A DNA stretch of 41,136 bases from Clostridium sp. UBA4108 (GTDB lineage Bacteria; Bacillota; Clostridia; Clostridiales; Clostridiaceae). A program made the translations under genes and the position numbers. Shown here piece after piece: positions 16,042 through 23,825 of this stretch. The notes beneath the pieces were generated by a model that saw only the letters and a program-made list of their open reading frames with translations, searched no databases and had not been told where the DNA came from. Within the stretch, counting starts at the first letter, position 1. Each line of letters opens with the position of its first letter. The stretch covers positions 1-41,136 of the forward strand of contig DFXM01000051.1 of the NCBI GenBank assembly GCA_002381695.1, written 5' to 3'.

Positions 16042-16461
16042 ATGAAGAATAATGCGGTGGTAGAGCTTGGAAGTGTACAAAACGACCAACAGGAAGAAAA
16101 AATAGAATTGGTTAGTCCAGGTCTTTTTTATAAAGAGGATGACCTATATAAATTAAAATATCAAGAAACTGAATTATCAGGTCTAGGAGACACTCTTACG
16201 ACCTTTGAAATTGGTAGAGATTACTTTAATTTAGTGAGAACAGGGGAAGTTAATACTACTATGGAGTTTAAAAAAGGTGGAAGTACCACTATCATATATA
16301 ATACACCCCAAGGAAGTATGTCTCTTCATATTAGGACCAAAGATGTGAATATAAATATTGATGACAATGGCGGCAAGGTATATGTAAATTATGATATTTT
16401 AGTATCTAAAAATGACATTATAAATACTAAGCTTACAGCTAATATAAAAGTTAATAACTAA
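16042..16461 (+). CDS. DUF1934 (YwiB-like) beta-barrel protein
   Basis: This protein has 139 residues from the ATG at 16042, which follows GAGGAGTG. A GTG at 16033 lies inside that site and is rejected. The sequence is rich in beta strands, with the repeated pattern G-x-x-x-T-x-F-E and YNTPQGSMSLHIRTKDV typical of DUF1934, a small lipocalin-like barrel common in Firmicutes. No function is established. It follows the PP-loop gene after 15 bases and is probably the last gene of the ddl transcript. Confidence 0.82.
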   Translation: MKNNAVVELGSVQNDQQEEKIELVSPGLFYKEDDLYKLKYQETELSGLGDTLTTFEIGRDYFNLVRTGEVNTTMEFKKGGSTTIIYNTPQGSMSLHIRTKDVNINIDDNGGKVYVNYDILVSKNDIINTKLTANIKVNN

Positions 16462-16476
16462 AATATTTTAACCATC

Positions 16477-16554
16477 AATGCACAATGAACAGTACTGAAT
16501 AATTCTTAAGTATATCCATAGTTAAGAGTTATTCAGTACTGTAAATTGTGCATT
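16477..16554. repeat. Near-perfect 33-bp hairpin upstream of the sigma-54-type activator
   Basis: Arms 16477-16509 and 16522-16554 pair at 30 of 33 positions around a 12-base loop. The ends read AATGCACAAT and ATTGTGCATT. No T-tract follows, so it is not a usual terminator. It fills most of the 130-base gap before the activator gene and resembles the palindromic intergenic units of Clostridium genomes. Confidence 0.7.
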
Positions 16555-16591
16555 ATGAATAATATACCGTCTATGGGGAGGGTGCTAGTGT

Positions 16592-17512
16592 ATGTATAAC
16601 TCCAATGATATTATAGGTGAAAGTAAAAGTATAAGGCATATCAGAGAGGTAATTGAAAAAATTGGAGGAAGTTCTTCGCCAGTATTTATATATGGTGAAA
16701 CCGGCACGGGAAAAGAATTAGTTGTACAGGCTATACATAGTAGCTCAAAAAGAAGAAATAAGCCTTTTATAGCACAGAACTGTGCAGCTATACCAGAAAA
16801 TTTATTGGAGAGTATCTTTTTTGGGATTGGTAAAGGTGGATTCACAGGAGCTATTGAGGGTAAGGGATTATTTGAAACAGCTGAAGGTGGAACATTATAT
16901 CTAGATGAACTTAATTCTATGGATATTAGTTTTCAAGGTAAATTCTTAAGAGTTTTACAAGAAAAAGAAATAAGAAGAATTGGGGATAATGAAACAAAAA
17001 AAATAGATGTAAGAATCATTGCTTCGGTAAATGAGCATCCTGAAAATCTTATAATGGAAAAGAGGCTAAGAGCAGATTTATATTATAGATTAAATGTTGT
17101 GAGAATAAATCTACCATGTCTTAATGAGATAAAAGATGACATACCAATACTGATAAATCATTTTATAAAGAAGTTTAATTGTAAGTTTGATGGCAATATC
17201 AAAGGGGTGGATGAAAGGGTTTTAAGTTATTTAGTACAAAAGGATTATGAGGGGAATATAAGAGAATTGGAGCATATTATAGAAAGAGCTTTTAATTATA
17301 AGAAAGAAGGATATTTAACCTCTAGAGATTTAGATATATTTTTAGATAATAAAACTGGTACTTCTTTAAAGGAAAAACTAGAGTCAGAGGAGAGAAAGTA
17401 TATAAATGAAGCTCTTATAATATGTAACTATAATGTAAGTAAGGCTGCAAAGTTTTTAGATATACCTAGACAAACACTTCAGTATAAGATTAAAAAATAT
17501 GGATTTAAGTAG
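16592..17512 (+). CDS. Sigma-54-type (AAA+) transcriptional activator lacking a sensor domain
   Basis: This 306-residue protein begins at ATG after a GGGGAGGG site. It opens directly with the AAA+ domain: Walker A GETGTGKE (35-42), Walker B GGTLYLDE (99-106), a KRLRADLYYRL arginine-finger region (157-167) and GNIRELEH (221-228). A Fis-type helix-turn-helix ends it (about 279-303). The sigma-54-contacting loop reads GGFTGA (82-87) rather than GAFTGA, and the residues before it (FGIGK) differ from the usual FGHEK. There is no N-terminal receiver, GAF or PAS domain, as in PspF. Full-length relatives normally carry a sensor, so this may be a truncated gene or one controlled by a separate protein. 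No -24/-12 promoter was found in the window, so its target is elsewhere. Confidence 0.85.
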   Translation: MYNSNDIIGESKSIRHIREVIEKIGGSSSPVFIYGETGTGKELVVQAIHSSSKRRNKPFIAQNCAAIPENLLESIFFGIGKGGFTGAIEGKGLFETAEGGTLYLDELNSMDISFQGKFLRVLQEKEIRRIGDNETKKIDVRIIASVNEHPENLIMEKRLRADLYYRLNVVRINLPCLNEIKDDIPILINHFIKKFNCKFDGNIKGVDERVLSYLVQKDYEGNIRELEHIIERAFNYKKEGYLTSRDLDIFLDNKTGTSLKEKLESEERKYINEALIICNYNVSKAAKFLDIPRQTLQYKIKKYGFK

Positions 17513-17514
17513 GT

Positions 17515-17623
17515 TTAAAACAAAACCATTAGATTTGATTAATAAATAAATCTAATCTTCCTGCAGATGTTTTGCTTCGCAATAATATATAGTTCTAAAA
17601 TTAAAAACCACTTAAAACAGAGC
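17515..17623. repeat. Dispersed intergenic repeat, copy 2
   Basis: The right part (17576-17623) matches 41 of 48 bases of 3333-3380, including CGCAATAAT, TAGTTCTAAAAT and CTTAAAAC. The left part carries its own stem, ATTAGATTT (near 17528) with AAATCTAAT (near 17548). It begins at the stop codon of the activator gene. Confidence 0.65.
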
Positions 17624-17638
17624 CATAAATAAAAATTA

Positions 17639-17662
17639 AACGCCATCCATAAGGATGGCGTT
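17639..17662. terminator. Bidirectional-looking hairpin between the activator and pyrG
   Basis: AACGCCATCC and GGATGGCGTT form a 10-bp, GC-rich stem with an ATAA loop. The following bases (TTAGTTTGT) are moderately T-rich, and the opposite side is A-rich. A second stem (ATAGCAT 17722-17728 with ATGCTAT 17742-17748) follows. The rest of the gap to pyrG (to 17940) shows no gene and no recognisable GGGC-type pyrG attenuator. Confidence 0.6.
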
Positions 17663-17940
17663 AGTTTGTATAATGATATTTAGATATTCCACTTTAATAA
17701 TTTTATTTAACACAAAAAGGTATAGCATTAAATAAAATTTTATGCTATGATAATATATGTTTTTAAAAATATAAACAACACACCCATTTTATAGGGTAAT
17801 TACTATTATAGGTGAATTTGTTTAAAGAGTCAATAGGTTTTGCGAAAAATTTTATTAATAACATAGGTGTTTAGAATAAAGACTTTAAAGGATATAGCTT
17901 GAGATAAAATTTATTTATATATTATCAAGGAGGAGTAAAT

Positions 17941-19539
17941 ATGAATACAAAGTATGTGTTTGTTACAGGTGGTGTTGTATCATCATTAGGGAAAGGAATT
18001 ACAGCAGCTTCCTTAGGCCGATTATTAAAAAATAGAGGACTTAAGGTTTCTATTCAGAAATTTGACCCATATTTAAACGTAGATCCAGGGACTATGAGTC
18101 CATATCAACATGGAGAGGTATTTGTAACCGATGATGGTGCGGAAACAGATTTGGATCTTGGACATTACGAAAGATTTATAGATGAGAATTTAAGTAAACA
18201 TAATAATGTAACTACAGGGAAAGTATATTGGTCAGTAATATCTAAAGAGCGAAGAGGTGATTATTTAGGTGGAACTGTACAAGTTATTCCTCATATTACT
18301 AATGAAATAAAGGATAGGATGTACAGAGTTTCTAGAGAGGAGAACATAGATGTAATAATAACAGAGATTGGTGGAACTGTTGGAGATATAGAATCATTAC
18401 CATTTTTAGAAGCTATTAGACAAATAAAGTATGAGGTGGGAATAGAAAATGTATGCTTTATTCATGTGACATTAGTTCCTTATCTGGGAAAGGCAGGAGA
18501 ACTTAAGACAAAGCCAACTCAACATTCTGTAAAAGAACTTAGGAGTATTGGAATTCAGCCAGATATTATAGTTTGTAGAAGTGAAAAAGAGATATCTAAT
18601 GAATTAAGAGATAAAATAGGTCTATTTTGTAACTTGGATGGAAAATCAGTTATACAAAATTTGGATGCGGAAAATCTTTATGAGGTTCCATTAATGCTTC
18701 ATAAGGAAGGACTTGATAGATTAGTTTGTGATAAGCTTGATTTAAATTCAAAGGATATAGATAATGCAGAGTGGATTTGTATGGTTGACAAGTTGAAGGA
18801 TTTGAAAAATACTGTAACTATAGGATTGATTGGGAAATACATAGAACTTCACGATGCATATATTTCTGTAGTAGAAGCATTAAATCACGGTGGATTGGAC
18901 AATAATGTTAATATAGATATTAAGTGGATAAATGCTGAACATGTTACAAAAGAAAATGTCAAAGAATTATTAGAATTAGTAGATGGTATTTTAGTGCCAG
19001 GTGGATTTGGAGATAGAGGTGTAGAGGGAAAGATTGAAGCTATAAAATATGCAAGAGAAAATAAAATACCATTTTTAGGGATATGTCTTGGGATGCAATG
19101 TGCAGTAATCGAGTACTCAAGAAATGTTTTGGGATTTAGTGATGGTAACAGTTCAGAATTCTGTCCTGATACGCAGTATCCAGTTATAGATTTAATGCTT
19201 GATCAAAAGGATGTAGATGAAAAAGGTGGAACTATGAGATTAGGCTTATATCCTTGTAGATTAGATAAGGATAGTAAGGGCTACCAAGTCTATGGTGATG
19301 AAATGGTCTATGAAAGACATAGACATAGATATGAATTTAATAATAAATATAGAGAAGAGTTTATAAATAATGGATTAATTCTAAGTGGAACAAGTCCTGA
19401 TAAAAAACTTGTTGAAATAGTAGAGTTAAAGAACCACCCATGGTTTATGGCTGTACAATTTCATCCTGAATTAAAATCGAGGCCCAATAGACCTCATCCT
19501 ATTTTCTCTGGTTTTATAAAAGCAGCACTTAATAATTAG
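17941..19539 (+). CDS. pyrG: CTP synthase
   Basis: This 532-residue enzyme makes CTP from UTP with glutamine or ammonia and ATP. The N-terminal synthetase domain (about 1-265) starts KYVFVTGGVVSSLGKGI and contains CRSEKEI. The glutamine amidotransferase domain (about 290-530) has LVPGGFGDRG, the nucleophile elbow GICLGMQ, and AVQFHPE. It is preceded by AAGGAGGAG. Length and all catalytic motifs are normal. It appears to be a single-gene transcript between the activator and rho. Confidence 0.98.
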   Translation: MNTKYVFVTGGVVSSLGKGITAASLGRLLKNRGLKVSIQKFDPYLNVDPGTMSPYQHGEVFVTDDGAETDLDLGHYERFIDENLSKHNNVTTGKVYWSVISKERRGDYLGGTVQVIPHITNEIKDRMYRVSREENIDVIITEIGGTVGDIESLPFLEAIRQIKYEVGIENVCFIHVTLVPYLGKAGELKTKPTQHSVKELRSIGIQPDIIVCRSEKEISNELRDKIGLFCNLDGKSVIQNLDAENLYEVPLMLHKEGLDRLVCDKLDLNSKDIDNAEWICMVDKLKDLKNTVTIGLIGKYIELHDAYISVVEALNHGGLDNNVNIDIKWINAEHVTKENVKELLELVDGILVPGGFGDRGVEGKIEAIKYARENKIPFLGICLGMQCAVIEYSRNVLGFSDGNSSEFCPDTQYPVIDLMLDQKDVDEKGGTMRLGLYPCRLDKDSKGYQVYGDEMVYERHRHRYEFNNKYREEFINNGLILSGTSPDKKLVEIVELKNHPWFMAVQFHPELKSRPNRPHPIFSGFIKAALNN

Positions 19540-19545
19540 GATTTG

Positions 19546-19616
19546 TTTTGAATGCTTTGCTTCACAATAATAGGTAGTTCGTGGTATTAATTATGTAATT
19601 ATAAAATTGCATAATT
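19546..19616. repeat. Partial copy of the dispersed repeat plus hairpin after pyrG
   Basis: TTCACAATAATAGGTAGTTC (19561-19580) matches 17 of 20 bases of the 17576 copy. A 12-bp stem with one G-T pair (19589-19600 with 19605-19616) follows. No T-tract is present, so how pyrG terminates is unclear. The palindrome GCAGTACTGC lies near 19661. Confidence 0.45.
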
Positions 19617-19699
19617 ATAGGGCAATAGTGTCTAGAATAAGGTTATTGAGTAATTAGCGCAGTACTGCTATAATTAGTTTAAGCAAAGTATAACGTACT

Positions 19700-19882
19700 T
19701 TACTTGATAACTTTATGTCTTTTTATATTGTTTACAGGAAGACCACACATTAAAAGCACTCCAATAAATCCCCAAAACATAGAAAAAGGAATTTCTTCAA
19801 AGAAAATAAGAGAAATGATGAATATAAATCCACCTAAATAAAAAAGAAACCTTCTAAAATTTTTATTTTTAAAATTGATCAT
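19700..19882 (-). CDS. Small two-helix membrane protein, unknown function
   Basis: This 60-residue reading frame on the minus strand starts at ATG (plus 19882), nine bases after AGGGTGG. A TTG three codons upstream sits against that site. Two hydrophobic segments (about 11-30 and 35-50) are joined by a short FFEEIPFS loop, and the ends are basic (KNKNFRRF and NNIKRHKVIK). I do not recognise a family. It is the only gene between pyrG and rho and runs against both. A hairpin (near 19681-19705) overlaps its stop codon but lacks a T-tract. No convincing promoter is visible. Confidence 0.5.
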   Translation of the reverse strand: MINFKNKNFRRFLFYLGGFIFIISLIFFEEIPFSMFWGFIGVLLMCGLPVNNIKRHKVIK

Positions 19883-20225
19883 AACTTTCAACCACCCTAA
19901 AATTTAATTATTATAAAGTATATAAAATAAAACTTATGAAAATAATTTATATGAAGTTAAGCTATTGATAGATAGGTATTTATTATATATAATTATATCA
20001 TTAAATTTACTATATAAGGAATAAGCATTAATCGACTGATATAATTAAGTTTAACTTTGTATGTAGTTTAAAAATAAGTTTAACACTCAAGTAAATAAGT
20101 CATATCTTAATGAAATCAAATAATAACGCTGTCTTATTTTACATGTATATGTGTAACAAATTTTTAATTGATGTATATGAATTTCCCATGATTTAAGTAT
20201 TTTATAAATTTGGAGGTGATACACT
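19883..20225. other. Gap before rho with no gene
   Basis: This A/T-rich stretch of about 340 bases contains no supported reading frame, strong hairpin or consensus promoter. It must contain the rho promoter and leader. In B. subtilis rho is autoregulated through its leader; no specific element could be read here. Confidence 0.5.
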
Positions 20226-21728
20226 TTGAATAAAAAGGATTTACATAGCATGAATCTTTCTGAATTGAAAGATATTGCTAAGGAATTAGGTATTAAGAAT
20301 ATTTCAAAGTTTAAAAAAGTAGAATTGGTATTAGAAATTGAGAGAGTTTCTCCTGTATCAATAGAAAAATCGGGAGTTGTATTAAGGGAAAAAATTGCAC
20401 CAAAACAATTAAAAGAAGTTACAAATGAGGGCAGTGATACTATAGATAAAAAGATGGATATTAAAACAGAAGAAAATGTAGAGAGTAGAATAGAAGAAAA
20501 AATGGAAGAGAATAGTGGGGATGCTCAACAAATAATGCAAGAAGAAAAAATACAGACTCAAGAAGAAAAAAGAGAAAAACTTAAGTTGTTAATAAATGAA
20601 TCAGATACTGCAAAAGGTGTATTTGAATTAAGCGATAACGGCAATTTTGGGTTGCTTAGAATGAATAATTATTTAAGTGGAAGTGAAGATATATATGTTT
20701 CTATATCTCAAGTTAGGAGATTTAACCTTAAAACAGGAGATGAAGTTGAAGGTAAGGTTAGGATGTCAAAAGAGGGAGAAAAATATAAAGCTCTTTTGCA
20801 AGTTTTAAAGATAAATGGTGAAGATCCAGAAAAAGCCATAGGAAGAGTCCCCTTCGAAAAATTGACTCCAATATATCCTACAGAAAGGATAAGATTAGAA
20901 ACTCGTGACAGTAAAGATTTATCTCAAAGACTTATGGATATTATAATACCAATTGGAAAAGGACAAAGAGGAGTTATAGTAGCGCCACCAAAGGCTGGAA
21001 AAACTACATTGCTAAAGAATATAGCACATAGTATAACTGATAATCACCCAGAAATTAAAGTTATAGTACTCTTAATAGATGAGAGGCCAGAGGAAGTAAC
21101 AGACATGCAAAGATCTATTCAAGGAGATGTAGTGTATTCTACTTTTGATGAAGAGCCAGAACACCATGCAAAGGTTGCATCTATGGTGCTTGAAAGAGCT
21201 AAGAGAATGGTAGAGCAAGGACAAGATGTTATAATACTATTAGATAGTATAACAAGACTTGCGAGAGCATATAATTTGACTATTACTAGAACTGGAAGAA
21301 CTTTATCAGGTGGGCTTGATACGGGTGCATTGCTTATGCCTAAAAAATTCTTTGGAGCAGCTAGAAATGTAGAAGAAGGCGGAAGTCTGACCATACTTGC
21401 TACAGCGCTAGTTGAAACAGGAAGTAGAATGGACGACATGATATTTGAGGAATTTAAAGGTACTGGAAATATGGAAGTTCATTTAGATAGACAACTTCAA
21501 GAAAGAAGAATATTCCCAGCTATAGATATCTATAAATCAGGAACTCGTAGAGAAGAATTACTTTTAACAAAAACACAGTTAGAGGTAAGTTATAATATTA
21601 GAAAAATAATGTATAGAGATGGAAATCCTCAAGCTGTTACAGAAAAGCTTTTGGGATTATTGTCTAAAACTAAGAGCAATGATGAATTTTTTGATTTAGT
21701 GAGTAAAAATATAGATATGCTTAGATAA
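20226..21728 (+). CDS. rho: Transcription termination factor Rho
   Basis: This 500-residue protein uses a TTG start behind GGAGGTGA. It has the N-terminal helical Rho-N domain (about 5-40). A charged Glu/Lys-rich insert follows (about 60-120), of a kind seen in many Gram-positive Rho proteins but absent in E. coli. The cold-shock-like RNA-binding domain (about 125-200) comes next, then the RecA-like ATPase with Walker A PPKAGKTTLL and Walker B VIILLDSITRLARAYN. Rho is a hexameric RNA helicase that ends transcription and suppresses antisense RNA. It is monocistronic and convergent with rpmE. Confidence 0.97.
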   Translation: MNKKDLHSMNLSELKDIAKELGIKNISKFKKVELVLEIERVSPVSIEKSGVVLREKIAPKQLKEVTNEGSDTIDKKMDIKTEENVESRIEEKMEENSGDAQQIMQEEKIQTQEEKREKLKLLINESDTAKGVFELSDNGNFGLLRMNNYLSGSEDIYVSISQVRRFNLKTGDEVEGKVRMSKEGEKYKALLQVLKINGEDPEKAIGRVPFEKLTPIYPTERIRLETRDSKDLSQRLMDIIIPIGKGQRGVIVAPPKAGKTTLLKNIAHSITDNHPEIKVIVLLIDERPEEVTDMQRSIQGDVVYSTFDEEPEHHAKVASMVLERAKRMVEQGQDVIILLDSITRLARAYNLTITRTGRTLSGGLDTGALLMPKKFFGAARNVEEGGSLTILATALVETGSRMDDMIFEEFKGTGNMEVHLDRQLQERRIFPAIDIYKSGTRREELLLTKTQLEVSYNIRKIMYRDGNPQAVTEKLLGLLSKTKSNDEFFDLVSKNIDMLR

Positions 21729-21741
21729 TTTCTAATACAGA

Positions 21742-21832
21742 AATGAAGATAAAACTCTTTTATCTTCATTCCAAATTTACATTAAAACCCTAGTTAAGAA
21801 TTGATATAACTTCAATTCTTAACTAGGGTTTT
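21742..21832. terminator. Two hairpins ending rho; the second is a perfect 21-bp bidirectional terminator
   Basis: The first stem pairs 21742-21754 with 21758-21770 perfectly with a CTC loop but has no T-tract. The second pairs 21784-21804 with 21812-21832, 21 perfect base pairs with a 7-base loop. It begins with AAAA and ends with TTTT, so it can stop transcripts from both rho and the opposing rpmE. Confidence 0.8.
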
Positions 21833-21860
21833 ATTTATAGTATAGCAAAGTGATAGAATG

Positions 21861-21905
21861 AAAAAAACCTTAAATAAAAGCAGGAGAAGATATAACATCT
21901 TCTCC
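21861..21905 (-). terminator. rpmE terminator
   Basis: GGAGAAGAT (21883-21891) and ATCTTCTCC (21897-21905) form a perfect 9-bp stem. On the minus strand it is followed by CTTTTATTT and then a run of seven T residues. Confidence 0.85.
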
Positions 21906-21924
21906 ATAACCTAAATATATATGA

Positions 21925-22134
21925 CTATTCGCTTTTAAGGTTGAATTTTTTCATGAATTTATCAACTCTTCCGCCAGCATCAACGATCTTCTGTTTACCA
22001 GTAAAGAAAGGATGGCATTTAGAGCAGATTTCAACTTTAAGTTCTGATTTAACAGAACCAGTTGTAAAAGTGTTTCCGCAAGCACATTTAACAACTGTAT
22101 CATGATTATAATTTGGATGTAATCCTTCTTGCAT
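21925..22134 (-). CDS. rpmE: 50S ribosomal protein L31 (zinc-binding type)
   Basis: This 69-residue protein begins MQEGLHPNYN. It keeps the zinc-binding Cys pairs CAC (about 17-19) and CSKCH (about 37-41), so it is the C+ form. It also has HPFFTGKQKIVDAGGRVDKF, typical of L31. The ribosome binding site is AGAGGTGA on the minus strand and a consensus promoter lies upstream. It is convergent with rho, a common Firmicute arrangement. Confidence 0.97.
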   Translation of the reverse strand: MQEGLHPNYNHDTVVKCACGNTFTTGSVKSELKVEICSKCHPFFTGKQKIVDAGGRVDKFMKKFNLKSE

Positions 22135-22186
22135 ATCTTTTCACCTCTTTCGAAATAACATATATATCCGTACTGTCAACCACTAA

Positions 22187-22215
22187 ATTATAACATATAC
22201 ATAATAGAGAGTCAA
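22187..22215 (-). promoter_or_regulatory. Sigma-A promoter of rpmE
   Basis: On the minus strand TTGACT (plus 22215-22210), a 17-base spacer, then TATAAT (plus 22192-22187). Confidence 0.8.
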
Positions 22216-22268
22216 TAATATTACTAGATGGATTAATTGCTGTGTCTGATTGGTTTTTGATGGGTATC

Positions 22269-22304
22269 CAGATATTTTAACAGATATTACTGTTAAAATA
22301 TCTG
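22269..22304. repeat. Perfect 15-bp palindromic hairpin, unexplained
   Basis: CAGATATTTTAACAG (22269-22283) and CTGTTAAAATATCTG (22290-22304) pair perfectly around a 6-base loop. Neither side has a T-tract. It lies between the rpmE promoter and the terminator of the XRE gene. Confidence 0.6.
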
Positions 22305-22321
22305 AGTTTCGTAAGAGCAAT

Positions 22322-22360
22322 AAAATACAGATAGCAAGATGTTGTAGCTACCTGTATTTT
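22322..22360 (-). terminator. Terminator of the XRE/cupin gene
   Basis: A 14-bp stem pairs 22322-22335 with 22347-22360. Its one mismatch on the plus strand becomes a G-U pair on the minus strand, and the minus-strand arm ends in TTTT. This supports its use by the leftward gene. Confidence 0.75.
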
Positions 22361-22365
22361 CCTTA

Positions 22366-22917
22366 TTAAAAGCTCGGAGGAGTCATAGCCCAAACAGATA
22401 TACTAGTCTCATTACCTATATTTATATATCTATGAGGTAATGTACTATCTAAATAAATGCTATCACCTTCATTTAGAATATATTCTTGCTCACCATATTT
22501 TATTAATAAAGTTCCTTTTATAACAACACCACATTCTTCTCCTTCGTGGCTAAATAGTTTTTCCACGTTAGCATTTCCAGGTTCTAAAGTTATATGTAAA
22601 AATTCAATCCTCTTATTTAAGTCAGGACAAAGAAGTTCATATAGATGATTTGATGGTGACATTTTAAGGGCTTTACGTTCATTTTTTCTTACTACAGGAT
22701 TTTTATTTATGTTGCTTTGTTCATTAAAAAAATATCCTATGGAAACATTTAAAGATTGGGCAATTCTCCATAGTGAATCAACAGAAGGACAAGCAAGTTC
22801 TCGTTCAATTTGACTAATCATTCCTGTACTTAAACCACTTTTATTAGAAAGCTCTACAATGCTCATTCCTAAAGACTTTCTTAAAGTTTTCACTCTATTC
22901 CCAATTTTAACGTTCAA
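22366..22917 (-). CDS. XRE-family regulator with cupin domain
   Basis: This 183-residue protein has a TTG start behind AGGAGGA on the minus strand. Residues about 5-60 are a helix-turn-helix (SIVELSNKSGLSTGMISQIERE). Residues about 110-180 are a small cupin barrel with FSHEGEECGVVIKG and DSIYLDSTLPHRY. This HTH-cupin architecture (PuuR-like) usually senses a small metabolite and represses nearby or amine/amino-acid-related genes. It is divergent from tdk across a 190-base gap, so it may regulate itself or tdk. The effector cannot be predicted. Confidence 0.9.
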   Translation of the reverse strand: MNVKIGNRVKTLRKSLGMSIVELSNKSGLSTGMISQIERELACPSVDSLWRIAQSLNVSIGYFFNEQSNINKNPVVRKNERKALKMSPSNHLYELLCPDLNKRIEFLHITLEPGNANVEKLFSHEGEECGVVIKGTLLIKYGEQEYILNEGDSIYLDSTLPHRYINIGNETSISVWAMTPPSF

Positions 22918-23042
22918 TATATTTCCTCCTAGCTAACTTTAAAATTAAATTAATAAAAAAGTTTATGCTAAAATTTTACTATAAATATACTAATTTTCAT
23001 AGACCCTTTTCTCTTATTTTGTTATAACTCTCAAATATTAAT

Positions 23043-23071
23043 TTGCTTAATAGAAACTTTTTTAATAAAAT
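23043..23071 (+). promoter_or_regulatory. Candidate promoter of tdk
   Basis: TTGCTT (23043-23048), a 17-base spacer, then TAAAAT (23066-23071). This is a moderate match in A/T-rich sequence. Confidence 0.4.
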
Positions 23072-23108
23072 AGGTTTATAGTTAAATAAAACAGCTTTGG
23101 AGGTTAAA

Positions 23109-23705
23109 ATGAGCAAATTATATTTTAGATATGGAGCAATGAATTGCGGTAAATCTACTAGCCTATTACAAGTAGCTCATAATTATGAAGAAAGAGGAAT
23201 GAAAGTTATCATAATAAAACCTAAGACTGATACTAAAGGTGGAGATAAAATAGTGTCTAGATTAGGAGTTACAAGAAAAGTTGATTTACTTATAAGTGAC
23301 AAAGAAAATGTATTTGAAGAGGTAAAAGAATATATAGATAAAAATGGGAAAATAGATTGTATTCTGGCTGATGAAGTTCAATTCTTCAAAAAGACTCATA
23401 TAGATGAGATATTTAATATTGCTGTTATATTAGATATTCCTACAATATGCTATGGGTTAAGAACAGATTTCCAAATGGAAGGCTTTGAAGGAAGTGAAAG
23501 ACTGCTTTTATTAGCTCACAGCCTAGAAGAGTTGAAAACTATTTGTAACTGTGGTAGAAAAGCTATATTAAATGGTAGAAAAATAAATGGAAAATTTGTT
23601 TTTGAAGGAGATCAAGTGGCTATAGATAATGAAGATAATGTAGAGTATGAGTCATTATGTGGAGATTGTTATTATAAATACAGGAATGAATATAACAATG
23701 GATAG
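23109..23705 (+). CDS. tdk: Thymidine kinase (type II)
   Basis: This protein has 198 residues from the ATG at 23109, which follows TTGGAGG; an upstream TTG overlaps the site. The P-loop GAMNCGKSTSLL is near the N-terminus, DEVQFF is the Walker B/catalytic region, and the C-terminal lasso domain has zinc-type pairs CNC and CGDC. It phosphorylates thymidine for dTMP salvage. Type II enzymes are tetrameric and inhibited by dTTP. It sits about 120 bases upstream of the yqhQ-like gene. Confidence 0.95.
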   Translation: MSKLYFRYGAMNCGKSTSLLQVAHNYEERGMKVIIIKPKTDTKGGDKIVSRLGVTRKVDLLISDKENVFEEVKEYIDKNGKIDCILADEVQFFKKTHIDEIFNIAVILDIPTICYGLRTDFQMEGFEGSERLLLLAHSLEELKTICNCGRKAILNGRKINGKFVFEGDQVAIDNEDNVEYESLCGDCYYKYRNEYNNG

Positions 23706-23825
23706 AGATATTATTAAGTTTGAGTATTATTTGCCTGTTGAAAATATATCTTTGATACGTAAAATTTTAAAACTAGTCATTAAATAAAATGGTATAAATT
23801 TAAATCATAAAGTAGGTGTTGTTGA

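Noticed and set aside
17770..17940. pyrG attenuator of the B. subtilis type (GGGC start with terminator).
   Set aside because: There is no GGGC-type start, and only a 4-bp ACCC/GGGT stem with no T-tract.
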